Position numbers and translations under genes: made by a program. DNA of 44,441 nucleotides from positions 1 to 44,441 of IMG/VR virus record IMGVR_UViG_3300010430_000115; one strand, written 5' to 3'. The notes under the pieces were generated by a model. The model saw only the letters and a list, made by a program, of their open reading frames with translations. It made no database searches and had not been told where the DNA came from. This document shows positions 35,318 through 42,179 of the stretch, one piece after another (positions within the stretch are counted from its first letter, which is position 1; the number at the start of each line of letters is the position of its first letter). Source of the DNA: a virus.

Positions 35318-35496
35318 TGTGTGAGCATTATCCTAATCCGTTTCCTTGGATAGGTGGAGATGTGATATGCAATCGAGATGATTGTAAAGAGTGTGCAGAG
35401 AAGAGTGGTAAAGTTGTTGATCTGCAGGAGTACAAAGATAATGGTAGGCGGGATCTGCTTCTAAGAAAGCTGAGGAGAGACGGGTTTACTGATTAG
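35317..35496 (+). CDS. Small Cys-rich protein (59 aa)
   Basis: A 59-residue protein with MCEH, then CNRDDCKEC, a plausible single zinc site, and a basic helical tail. ATG 35317 is preferred over TTG 35314. Its 3' end overlaps the stop of the convergent response-regulator gene by 11 bases, with no terminator between them. Confidence 0.55.
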   Translation: MCEHYPNPFPWIGGDVICNRDDCKECAEKSGKVVDLQEYKDNGRRDLLLRKLRRDGFTD

Positions 35497-35839
35497 CCTT
35501 TGTATGGTAGGCGTCAATCAGTGCTTGGCATATGACATGGGTGTCTGATGGCTTGCTGAGAACTTTGAATTTTGAGTTTGATCGGATCTCTGAGTTTCCA
35601 GTATAGACAACAACTGGAAGTGATGATTCTAGGGTGATTCTGTTGCCTCCACCGTTTGGGCAATCCCAGTCGCTTAGTACGACGTCATAGTTGCCAGTGT
35701 TGATTTCGTCTATTCCTGATTGTGCATCAGGAACTATGGTTATAGATTTGAAGTGTTTTGTGAGTGTCCGCTTCTCCATTCTGGCTACAAATTCGTCATC
35801 TTCTACTATGAGAAGGTTTAGGTCGGCTGTCTTTTTCAT
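35486..35839 (-). CDS. Single-domain response regulator (REC)
   Basis: A 117-residue CheY-like receiver domain on the minus strand. Hallmarks are all present: acidic pair VEDDE (Asp 14/15), phospho-acceptor Asp 57 in LSDWDCPNGGG, Thr 80 in VVVYTG, and Lys 96-Pro in LSKPSD. There is no output domain. The Asp-to-Thr distance is 23 residues, shorter than the usual 30 or so, so helix 3 is reduced. I start at the second ATG (35839), which has GAGG 6 nt upstream; ATG 35851 is possible. In a phage it could tap a host phosphorelay, but its kinase is unknown. Confidence 0.88.
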   Translation of the reverse strand: MKKTADLNLLIVEDDEFVARMEKRTLTKHFKSITIVPDAQSGIDEINTGNYDVVLSDWDCPNGGGNRITLESSLPVVVYTGNSEIRSNSKFKVLSKPSDTHVICQALIDAYHTKANQ

Positions 35840-35852
35840 TAGTGGCCTCATT

Positions 35853-36677
35853 TCATCCGACGAAAATTGTGTGTTCGTTGACTTGGCCTTCGTCGGTGAT
35901 TTTTACTTTTTGATTATTGATCGGTGTGATTGAGATTTTTGAGAATTTGCACAGGCCGAAGCTCATGTGGCTATTATTAGAATGGAGTTCATTCCCGTCC
36001 CACGTCCATAGTCCGCCGTGGATGTCTTTCAGAAGACCGACATTCGGGGTTAGAGTTTCAAGTATTGCTTCGCGTCCAATATTAGAAAATTCATTTAGTC
36101 TGTCGAATGCGTAGCTACTCTTTGAGAATACTTGTTCAAGGAGATCCGGCATGCATTCGGATAGATGTTTTAGGAAAAGTGGAGGAACATCTTTCTGGTA
36201 TGATCTGATTTCTCCGCCAAGTAAAGCAGTTGGATGAAATGAGATTAGTTGAATAACGGTTTCAGTGTTGAAGGACTCAAGTGGGAGGAATTTTCCTTTC
36301 CATGGAAGAGACTTGCATCGTTCCATGTGTGCATATGGCAAAAAGACATGGTCTCCGACAATTCCGATAGACTTTGGGATATTTAGAAATCCAATTCCAT
36401 CATATTTGTTTTTTTGTTCGTTACACCATGCGGTATATTTTCTGGCTCTTCGGGTATACCCATTGGCTCTGCTGATACGTCCATATGGGCAATAACTGCC
36501 GAATAGGTCATGTCGACAGGCACATTCGTTACGATTGTATAGTTGGCAGTTATTGCTATTGTCGCATGTGATTATTTGAATTTTAGCAGGTTCGTTTGCC
36601 GGACTCTTGAATAGTGATTTTTCAGGTCGAAATAGGTTGAAATGCACTACTTTACTTTTTGGCATCTTCGATTCCAT
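35853..36677 (-). CDS. Cys-cluster protein of unknown function
   Basis: A 274-residue minus-strand protein with TAGGAGAAG before ATG. Residues 38-67 hold CDNSNNCQLYNRNECAC and then CPYGR: five cysteines (38, 44, 52, 54, 63), a likely metal site. After a basic stretch (ISRANGYTRRARKY) come VVGDHV-like and LPYAHMERC segments. The layout reminds me of a conserved hypothetical found in other large phages, but I cannot name a family. It is the middle gene of a three-gene cassette with the response regulator. Confidence 0.65.
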   Translation of the reverse strand: MESKMPKSKVVHFNLFRPEKSLFKSPANEPAKIQIITCDNSNNCQLYNRNECACRHDLFGSYCPYGRISRANGYTRRARKYTAWCNEQKNKYDGIGFLNIPKSIGIVGDHVFLPYAHMERCKSLPWKGKFLPLESFNTETVIQLISFHPTALLGGEIRSYQKDVPPLFLKHLSECMPDLLEQVFSKSSYAFDRLNEFSNIGREAILETLTPNVGLLKDIHGGLWTWDGNELHSNNSHMSFGLCKFSKISITPINNQKVKITDEGQVNEHTIFVG

Positions 36678-36825
36678 TTTCTACTTCTCCTATGAAGTTG
36701 CCGATGTCTTTGCCTACGGTATCGCCTGTTACGTAGCTTGTGATTGATGATACTAAGAGGACATTTAGGACGATGATTAGGATGAATACAGTGGCAATGG
36801 CTATAATGAGGATATTTGTTTTCAT
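36652..36825 (-). CDS. Small membrane peptide (57 aa)
   Basis: A 57-residue minus-strand protein starting at ATG 36825 with AAGGAAC upstream. Residues 3-30 are a single strong membrane segment (ILIIAIATVFILIIVLNVLLV), followed by an acidic soluble tail. It is first in the cassette and overlaps the next gene by 26 bases. Too short for easy detection, but position, start signal and composition support it. Confidence 0.72.
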   Translation of the reverse strand: MKTNILIIAIATVFILIIVLNVLLVSSITSYVTGDTVGKDIGNFIGEVENGIEDAKK

Positions 36826-36840
36826 GATGGTTCCTTTCTG

Positions 36841-36855
36841 TCGGCATCTTGCCGA
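36841..36855. promoter_or_regulatory. Palindrome in leader of minus-strand cassette
   Basis: TCGGCA-TCT-TGCCGA, 6-base arms, lying between the minus-strand promoter and the first cassette gene. It could be an operator for the divergently encoded ribbon-helix-helix protein or a leader hairpin. Confidence 0.5.
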
Positions 36856-36869
36856 TTGCTTATATGGAA

Positions 36870-36898
36870 AGCATATGTCGCAGGCATTAAATTGTCAA
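36870..36898 (-). promoter_or_regulatory. Sigma70-type promoter for the minus-strand cassette
   Basis: Read on the minus strand: TTGACA, 17-base spacer, TATGCT. The -35 is perfect, the spacing ideal, and the -10 matches 4 of 6. It would start transcription about 38 bases before ATG 36825. It is the best host-type promoter I found in the window. Confidence 0.75.
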
Positions 36899-37015
36899 CA
36901 GTGTGTGGTCGTTTTTTTGAGAAAGAATTACGTGAAAGGGCAAAATGTTAGTAGAATCGACATGCATAGTGATGGAATGTGTGATGAAAATGTGTTGATT
37001 TCTGATGGAGATGGC

Positions 37016-37198
37016 ATGGCTAGGCTGAATATAGAGATAAAAGAGGCGGTGCATAAGAGGTTTTTGAACCAGTGCGAGGATGACGGTAGGAGTGTTACTG
37101 ATGTGGTTAGGGAGCTGATACTGTCGTTTACAGAGAGGCGTGTTCGAGAGAAGCAGAGGCTGTTGGAGCAGCAAGGAGAAGACAATGAAAGAAGTTGA
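37016..37198 (+). CDS. Ribbon-helix-helix (Arc/CopG-like) regulator
   Basis: A 60-residue protein from ATG 37016, with GGAG 5 nt upstream; longer in-frame starts exist at 36962 and 36977. MARLNIEIKEAVHKRF forms the strand and helix 1, GRSVTDVVRELILSF the second helix, as in RHH dimers that bind short inverted repeats. It diverges from the minus-strand cassette across a 190-base gap holding a promoter and palindrome, so it may repress that cassette. It overlaps the next gene by 14 bases. Confidence 0.75.
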   Translation: MARLNIEIKEAVHKRFLNQCEDDGRSVTDVVRELILSFTERRVREKQRLLEQQGEDNERS

Positions 37199-38027
37199 GA
37201 ATAGTGAAGTTGATGGAAATGTGGAGGCTGAGGTAGAGCCGATTAAGCAGGATGCTACAAAGGGGCATGTTCTTGATATTGGGCCTGGCAGCATAGCTGT
37301 AGAGCTGCCATGTGGGTATATAGACGGAGAGGCAGTTCATGCATCTGCTGTAGTTAGGGAGATGAGAGGGCATGAGGAGGATATCCTGGCTGGATCGGGT
37401 CCTGTTTCTGCAAGAATGAACGCTATTATAGGAAATTGTCTTATTGGTGTTGGGAGTATTAGTGAGCCGTCTAAGTTGAGAGGCATTGTTGAGAGGTTGA
37501 TGGCGCCTGATAGGATGGCTTTGCTGATTGCTATTCGTAGAGCGTCTCTTGGTGACAAATTTGATGCGCATGTGGTGTGTCCCCTTTGCAAGGGCGAGCA
37601 GCATGTAACGCTGGATTTGAAAGAGGTCGAGACTGTTCCTATGCCTGATAGGATGACTAGGGAGAAGACATCTGCGTTGCCGAGTGGAATCGAGATCGTC
37701 TGGCATGTCCTCACCAATGACGATGAGGAGTGGTTAACCGAGAAGAGAAAGAAGAAGGTTGACTTGCTGACGCTTGGGCTGTTGGCTAGGATTGATATGG
37801 TCAATGGTGATGATATTGACAGGTCGCAGGGGTATAGAAGGGCTGTGTCTGCGGTGAAGGATCTGTCTATGCGTGATAGAACAGCACTTAGGGCTATTTT
37901 TGAAAAGGAAGAGGGAAAGGTGGACACCAATGTTACTTTTGAGTGCTCTAATCCTGATTGTGGTCATGAGTGGAGTGGGAAGATGGATATTGGGCAGAGA
38001 GGTTTTTTCTTCCCATCGGCTCCATAA
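37185..38027 (+). CDS. Tail assembly chaperone, zero-frame product (gp26-like)
   Basis: A 280-residue protein with AAGGAG before ATG 37185. The C-terminal half has a zinc ribbon: CPLCKGE and CSNPDCGHEW, ending GQRGFFFPSAP. This pattern, just upstream of a tape measure gene, matches the T4 gp26/baseplate-chaperone type found in large myoviruses. The codons GGT TTT TTC near the end form a phased T TTT TTC slippery site leading into the next frame, as in G/GT chaperone pairs of many phages. Confidence 0.75.
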   Translation: MKEVENSEVDGNVEAEVEPIKQDATKGHVLDIGPGSIAVELPCGYIDGEAVHASAVVREMRGHEEDILAGSGPVSARMNAIIGNCLIGVGSISEPSKLRGIVERLMAPDRMALLIAIRRASLGDKFDAHVVCPLCKGEQHVTLDLKEVETVPMPDRMTREKTSALPSGIEIVWHVLTNDDEEWLTEKRKKKVDLLTLGLLARIDMVNGDDIDRSQGYRRAVSAVKDLSMRDRTALRAIFEKEEGKVDTNVTFECSNPDCGHEWSGKMDIGQRGFFFPSAP

Positions 38028-38039
38028 AAAATTTGGAGC
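38003..38039 (+). promoter_or_regulatory. Second programmed -1 frameshift signal (tail chaperone)
   Basis: Slippery heptamer T TTT TTC at 38003-38009 in correct phase. After a 9-nt spacer, GCTCCA (38019-38024) pairs with TGGAGC (38034-38039), with the zero-frame TAA in the loop. The -1 frame continues for 65 codons to 38206. Confidence 0.7.
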
Positions 38040-38206
38040 AAGAGGTTTATATTTTGATGCAGCATATGGATCAAGGGTATAACTCTATTATGGATATGCC
38101 TTATTCCAGGCGTCAGAGGATTTTTGAGAAAAGGGTTACTGAGTTGCAACAGGCCAAGAATAAGAATAACAGCACAGCTGGGATGAGGACAAAGAGGGCT
38201 AGGTGA
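38009..38206 (+). CDS. gp51-like chaperone extension reached by -1 frameshift
   Basis: After slippage the frame reads LPIGSIKNLEQEVYILMQHMDQ and then MPYSRRQRIFEKRV, the pattern of small T4 gp51-type tail/hub assembly proteins, ending in a basic tail. Protein-like sequence begins before any good start: TTG 38033 has no ribosome site and ATG 38057 would cut the conserved-looking helix. The fused product would be 340 residues. A frame open to GTG 37970 inside the upstream gene is an artefact of overlap. Confidence 0.68.
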   Translation, partial: LPIGSIKNLEQEVYILMQHMDQGYNSIMDMPYSRRQRIFEKRVTELQQAKNKNNSTAGMRTKRAR

Positions 38207-38517
38207 TGGAGAGAAGGTTCGTGGATAATGGATGTGGGTTTCCAGTGATCCTTAATGACGTTAAGATGAAGTATGTACGTGGCGTCAATACTCCTGATAT
38301 AAATTACGACGATTTGCATCGCATTGTTTTTCTAGCTCTGGCTAACAAGCCGATGGGGCTAAATATGGAGCAGGTTAGGTTTCTTAGGCATTTCTCAATG
38401 ACGGATGATGACGTTAGTGAATGTTATGATGGGCTGTTGAGTTTTGAGTGGGAGAGTTCTGGGGACGATTTGAATCTGGTAATATCTGGCTGGCACGCGA
38501 ACTCAAGTTCGCAGTAG
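38206..38517 (+). CDS. Small protein before the tape measure
   Basis: A 103-residue protein; ATG 38206 shares its A with the preceding stop, and AGAGGG lies upstream. It is a compact alpha/beta sequence with a helix LNMEQVRFLRHFSM. It ends HANSSSQ, written by the dispersed palindrome just before the stop. Located between chaperone and tape measure; role unknown. Confidence 0.6.
   Translation: MERRFVDNGCGFPVILNDVKMKYVRGVNTPDINYDDLHRIVFLALANKPMGLNMEQVRFLRHFSMTDDDVSECYDGLLSFEWESSGDDLNLVISGWHANSSSQ
38497..38512. repeat. Dispersed palindrome copy 8
   Basis: Perfect GCGAACTCAAGTTCGC, 2 bases before the stop codon of the small pre-tape-measure gene and just before the ribosome site of the tape measure. 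Confidence 0.92.
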
Positions 38518-38526
38518 GAGATTGAA

Positions 38527-41500
38527 TTGAGCTTTCTTGGTATAGCATTTGAGATGGCAGCCATTGACGATGGCATGGAGCAAGGTATCAAGAAAGCTCT
38601 TGGTCTTTTGGACGATGTGAATGATGGATTGGAAGAGCAGAATGAGACCCAGGAGAAGATAAAGAAGAATCGGTTCTTTGACACGATGGCTAAGGGAGCG
38701 GAGAAGGCCAGTAAAGCTTGGGGACGCATGATGGATGGCGTGACCAGGTTCAATATAGCGGATATATCTAGCCAGATGCGCAATCTCACTGGCGAGACTG
38801 GGAACCTGTCTAACAGCCTTGAGTCTACGATGGTAGGTATGATTCAGTCGACTAAGCCAATTGCTGCGACGTTGGACTTGTCTAGCGAGGAGATGAAGAA
38901 GTTTGCATCTAGGGCAGCTGGTATGGCGTATGGGATGAATACGTCTGCTGATGCGGTTGCTGAGACGATGAAGTCTATTCACGTTGCCAATGCAGGTGCA
39001 AAAGAGGCGATGGACTCCTTGGGAATGTCTACCAAAGATTGGGTCAAGGTTGTTCAGACGACGAATGTTCCCATGTCTGAGTACACTGCTATTCTTGGTG
39101 ACATGACGACGAGCTGGCAGGCTTCTCCTGAGGATGCGGCTAAGATGCTCGATAATCTTGTGGCTATTGGAAAGGTTGCTGGGACAGGCACTGGTGCGCT
39201 AAAGAATGCCAAGGTACAGCTTGATGAGCTGGGTGAGGTCTTCAAGACGTTGCCTCCATCTATGGCTAGGACATCAGATGAGATCATGGGTCTCATGGAG
39301 TCGTCTGCTAGGATGTCTGGTGTATTTAGGGAAATGGGGGATACGCAGGACGAGGCGATCTCAAAGGCCAACACTGTTGCTAGGATGTTTGCTGAACAGG
39401 ATGTGGCTATACGAAAGGCTCTTGAGATAGGCGACGATAAGGCCATCACTGAGAATCCGTTGATGAGATATTTGATGCGTCTTGGTGTTGGGTTTGATCA
39501 GGCTAGGGATATTGTTGCAACTGGTAGCCGTGATTCTGTCAAGGGAATGCAGATGATAAATGAGGTGTATGCTCAGTTTGGAAGTGATGCATCACCGCAG
39601 GTTCAGAGGGCGTTGTCTGGTTTGAGTGGAGCGCTTGGTGAGGGAGCGGCTGGGCTATCGTATCTTGCTCAGAATACGACACAGGGTACAGAGGCGCTGG
39701 CTAAGATGGCTGCAATGGCTGTCAAGGGCGATGGTGCACTTAAGAAGTTTGGCAAGGATGCTTATAGTTCAGGGCTTACGCTTCAAGATTCATATGATAG
39801 GGCTAAAGAGGCGTTTGATACAACGATAAGGAGTATAGCTAGGCAGAATGTAAAGGGGCTGGTTAAGAAGCAGATTGCTGGGATGAGGGAGGCTGGAGAG
39901 GAGCTTAATGCTTTGGGTTCTGATAAAAAGTGGGGGCCATGGATTAATGCAATTTCGCAGTTTAGGCAGATGGGGATAGGTGGTGTGTTTGCTTCTTTTG
40001 CGGAAAGCACAGGCGTAGGTGCTAAAAATGCCGCAAAGATGGGATCAAAGATTCATCTGGTCTTGGACACGGTTAAGCAGTTTGGCAGTGAGTTTTCGTC
40101 GACAATGCAGATGTTTGGGATGCTTGGTCCGCTTGGCCCTCTTTTGGCTGCTGGTGGAATTGGTGCACTTTTGATGGTTGATGATTCGGCGGCTAAGAGT
40201 ATACTAGGACCTCTTTATAAGTCTTTTGATAAACTAAAGAAAAAAGCGTTGAGTCTTTGGGATGAGTATTATCCAAGGTTTAAAGCTGTATGGGATAATC
40301 AGATAGAACCGAAGATCGCTGGTTTTTGGAAAGAGACAATGAAGCCTGCAATGGTGAAGTTCTGGAATCAGGATTTTGTACCATTTCTTAAGGACTCTGC
40401 ACCAAAGATAGGCGGTGCAATATGGGATGGGATAAAGTGGGCATGGAGTAAACTTGGTGAGGTTACTGGGGTCACTGGGCAGGCTGGCGTAGTAGGTGGG
40501 GCGATGGTGGCTACTATGGGTCCAGGGATGGTTGGAGCTGGTGCTGAGGCTGGAGCTGCTTTTCTAAAGGCGGTTGCGAGTAATCCTACAATGGGTGGAG
40601 CCGTTGGACTTGTTGGATTGGCAGCGTATGCTGGGTATAAGATGACAGAAGCAATGATGGGGCCACAGTCTGTAAAGAACGCTATAGCTGAAGCTGGAGT
40701 AATAGCAGCTGGTGGTGACAAAGTTGGTATGTACATGATGGAGTTTGAGAAGGATCCAAAGGGTATGGCCAAGCAGTTGAAGGGGTTGAGATCTGCACTT
40801 AAGACGGAGAAGGATAGTTGGTTCCCTGATAGTGGTGATGTTAAGACGCTTGAAAAGGCGATTTCGGTGTTGGCTCAGGCGCAAAGTATGCTTGCTCTAG
40901 AAAAGACAGAGGGCAATGTGGAGGCGTATGGTCTTGGTGGCAGAACTACAGCAGATCAGTTTGTAGAAGGGTTATCATCTGGACTTAAAGATGGAAGACA
41001 GACCGTTGATGATAGTCTTAATTTTGTGACTGATGGTATGCAGGCACATTCTCCGATACAATCAGGGCCGCTTGCTGGTGAGGGTGAATCGAATTCTGCT
41101 TATCGTGGTGGATATTTTACGATGGAGCAGTTTGGACTTGGTATTACCAGCGGAATAGACATGGTTAAGCTTGCTGTAGAGGCTGCCTTGAATGAGTCTG
41201 TGATAACAACCATGGATGAGTATGCCGTAAAGATGAAGGAACTAGCAGAGCAGAAGACGTTCCTTGCATCCGTTGCTAAGTCGATGATCCGAGATATGGG
41301 TGCGAGCATTGAGGCACCTGATCCTGAGGCGAATGTTAATGTGAAGAGGAGCTTTGAGGCTGCTATGAATCTTCCTGGTTTGGCCTCTGTTGTTCTGGCT
41401 GTTACCAATGAGGGTGCAGCAACAAGGAAGGTTTTGAAGCGGATCTTGGACGAGAATGTAAAGCAGACTTCGTATATGAGGCCTGCTGCGTCACCTGGTG

Positions 41501-41532
41501 GTGGAGCTACTAGGGTTCCACCTGCTGCTTAG
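38527..41532 (+). CDS. Tape measure protein
   Basis: A 1001-residue, mainly helical protein that sets tail length and is ejected with the DNA. It starts at TTG 38527 with TAGGAG about 7 nt upstream. It has long Ala/Gly/Met-rich helices with repeated NTxxA-like patterns, hydrophobic stretches (MLGPLGPLLAAGGIGALLM around residue 540, and VVGGAMVATMGPGMVGAG around 655) and a C-terminal HSPIQSGPLAGEGE motif typical of tape measures. Position after the frameshifted chaperone and before baseplate genes is diagnostic. Confidence 0.92.
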   Translation: MSFLGIAFEMAAIDDGMEQGIKKALGLLDDVNDGLEEQNETQEKIKKNRFFDTMAKGAEKASKAWGRMMDGVTRFNIADISSQMRNLTGETGNLSNSLESTMVGMIQSTKPIAATLDLSSEEMKKFASRAAGMAYGMNTSADAVAETMKSIHVANAGAKEAMDSLGMSTKDWVKVVQTTNVPMSEYTAILGDMTTSWQASPEDAAKMLDNLVAIGKVAGTGTGALKNAKVQLDELGEVFKTLPPSMARTSDEIMGLMESSARMSGVFREMGDTQDEAISKANTVARMFAEQDVAIRKALEIGDDKAITENPLMRYLMRLGVGFDQARDIVATGSRDSVKGMQMINEVYAQFGSDASPQVQRALSGLSGALGEGAAGLSYLAQNTTQGTEALAKMAAMAVKGDGALKKFGKDAYSSGLTLQDSYDRAKEAFDTTIRSIARQNVKGLVKKQIAGMREAGEELNALGSDKKWGPWINAISQFRQMGIGGVFASFAESTGVGAKNAAKMGSKIHLVLDTVKQFGSEFSSTMQMFGMLGPLGPLLAAGGIGALLMVDDSAAKSILGPLYKSFDKLKKKALSLWDEYYPRFKAVWDNQIEPKIAGFWKETMKPAMVKFWNQDFVPFLKDSAPKIGGAIWDGIKWAWSKLGEVTGVTGQAGVVGGAMVATMGPGMVGAGAEAGAAFLKAVASNPTMGGAVGLVGLAAYAGYKMTEAMMGPQSVKNAIAEAGVIAAGGDKVGMYMMEFEKDPKGMAKQLKGLRSALKTEKDSWFPDSGDVKTLEKAISVLAQAQSMLALEKTEGNVEAYGLGGRTTADQFVEGLSSGLKDGRQTVDDSLNFVTDGMQAHSPIQSGPLAGEGESNSAYRGGYFTMEQFGLGITSGIDMVKLAVEAALNESVITTMDEYAVKMKELAEQKTFLASVAKSMIRDMGASIEAPDPEANVNVKRSFEAAMNLPGLASVVLAVTNEGAATRKVLKRILDENVKQTSYMRPAASPGGGATRVPPAA

Positions 41533-41540
41533 GAGATGAG

Positions 41541-41789
41541 ATGCGTTGGATAATTGCAAAGTTGGTTTGTTATTTTAAGGGTCATGCGGTTCCAGATGGA
41601 ACGTGTGTCTTGACTGATGGTTATACGTGTAGTCGGTGTGGATATGTTCATGAGAAGGTTGAGTGGCAAAGGACAGACATGGAGAAGCAGCGAAGAAGTT
41701 TTGCCTATGGCAATGTTAATTTGTCCAATGAGTATGTGACGAGACATGATATTGATATTGCAGATGACAGTATGAAGGATGGTGAATAA
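41541..41789 (+). CDS. Small zinc protein (DUF1660-like)
   Basis: An 82-residue protein with AGGAG upstream. LVCYFKGH with a later CSRCGYVHE gives the C-GH-CxxCG pattern of small DUF1660-type phage proteins. It sits between tape measure and baseplate genes; role unknown. Confidence 0.65.
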   Translation: MRWIIAKLVCYFKGHAVPDGTCVLTDGYTCSRCGYVHEKVEWQRTDMEKQRRSFAYGNVNLSNEYVTRHDIDIADDSMKDGE

Positions 41790-42179
41790 ATGCCTACTGG
41801 AGTAGAGCCGAATCCAAGGAGAAATATTCTGAAGGCAGGTCCATTGTCTTTTATGAATTTCATGCCAGAGCAACTTGTTTATGACAAGGGCGAGGATGGG
41901 TTGGTTAGGTTTAGATCCATGTTTGAGATGCCGAATTGGGATGGGGTTGAGGAAGACGAGATCACCTATGTTGTTGATTCTGGAAATGATCGTCTTGACA
42001 AGATAGCTGCTGCGTTTTGGGGTGTAGATAGACAGGAGATGTATTGGATAATAGCTGCCAGGAACAACTTGGATCTTCCAGATTCTCAGTTGTACAAGGG
42101 TAGGAAGCTGAAGGTGCCGTCAAGGGGGTGGATTGATAACCGTTTCTTGCCTCAGTCGCAGGAGTACCTTGAGCGATGA
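41790..42179 (+). CDS. Baseplate wedge/hub protein with LysM-like domain (gp53-type)
   Basis: A 129-residue protein. The C-terminal 60 residues (NDRLDKIAAAFWGVDRQEMYWIIA, then LYKGRKLKVPS) form the LysM-like domain shared by T4 gp53 and gpX-type baseplate proteins. Its ATG follows the preceding stop directly and its own stop overlaps the next ATG. It would join the baseplate hub region. Confidence 0.8.
   Translation: MPTGVEPNPRRNILKAGPLSFMNFMPEQLVYDKGEDGLVRFRSMFEMPNWDGVEEDEITYVVDSGNDRLDKIAAAFWGVDRQEMYWIIAARNNLDLPDSQLYKGRKLKVPSRGWIDNRFLPQSQEYLER

Noticed and set aside
36647-36847. 66-codon minus-strand frame rich in His/Arg
   Set aside because: It overlaps, in another frame, the convincing 57-residue membrane peptide, which has a start signal and membrane segment.
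36740-37015. N-terminal 92-residue extension of the RHH regulator frame
   Set aside because: It crosses the divergent promoter and is antisense to the membrane peptide; ATG 37016 has the better ribosome site.
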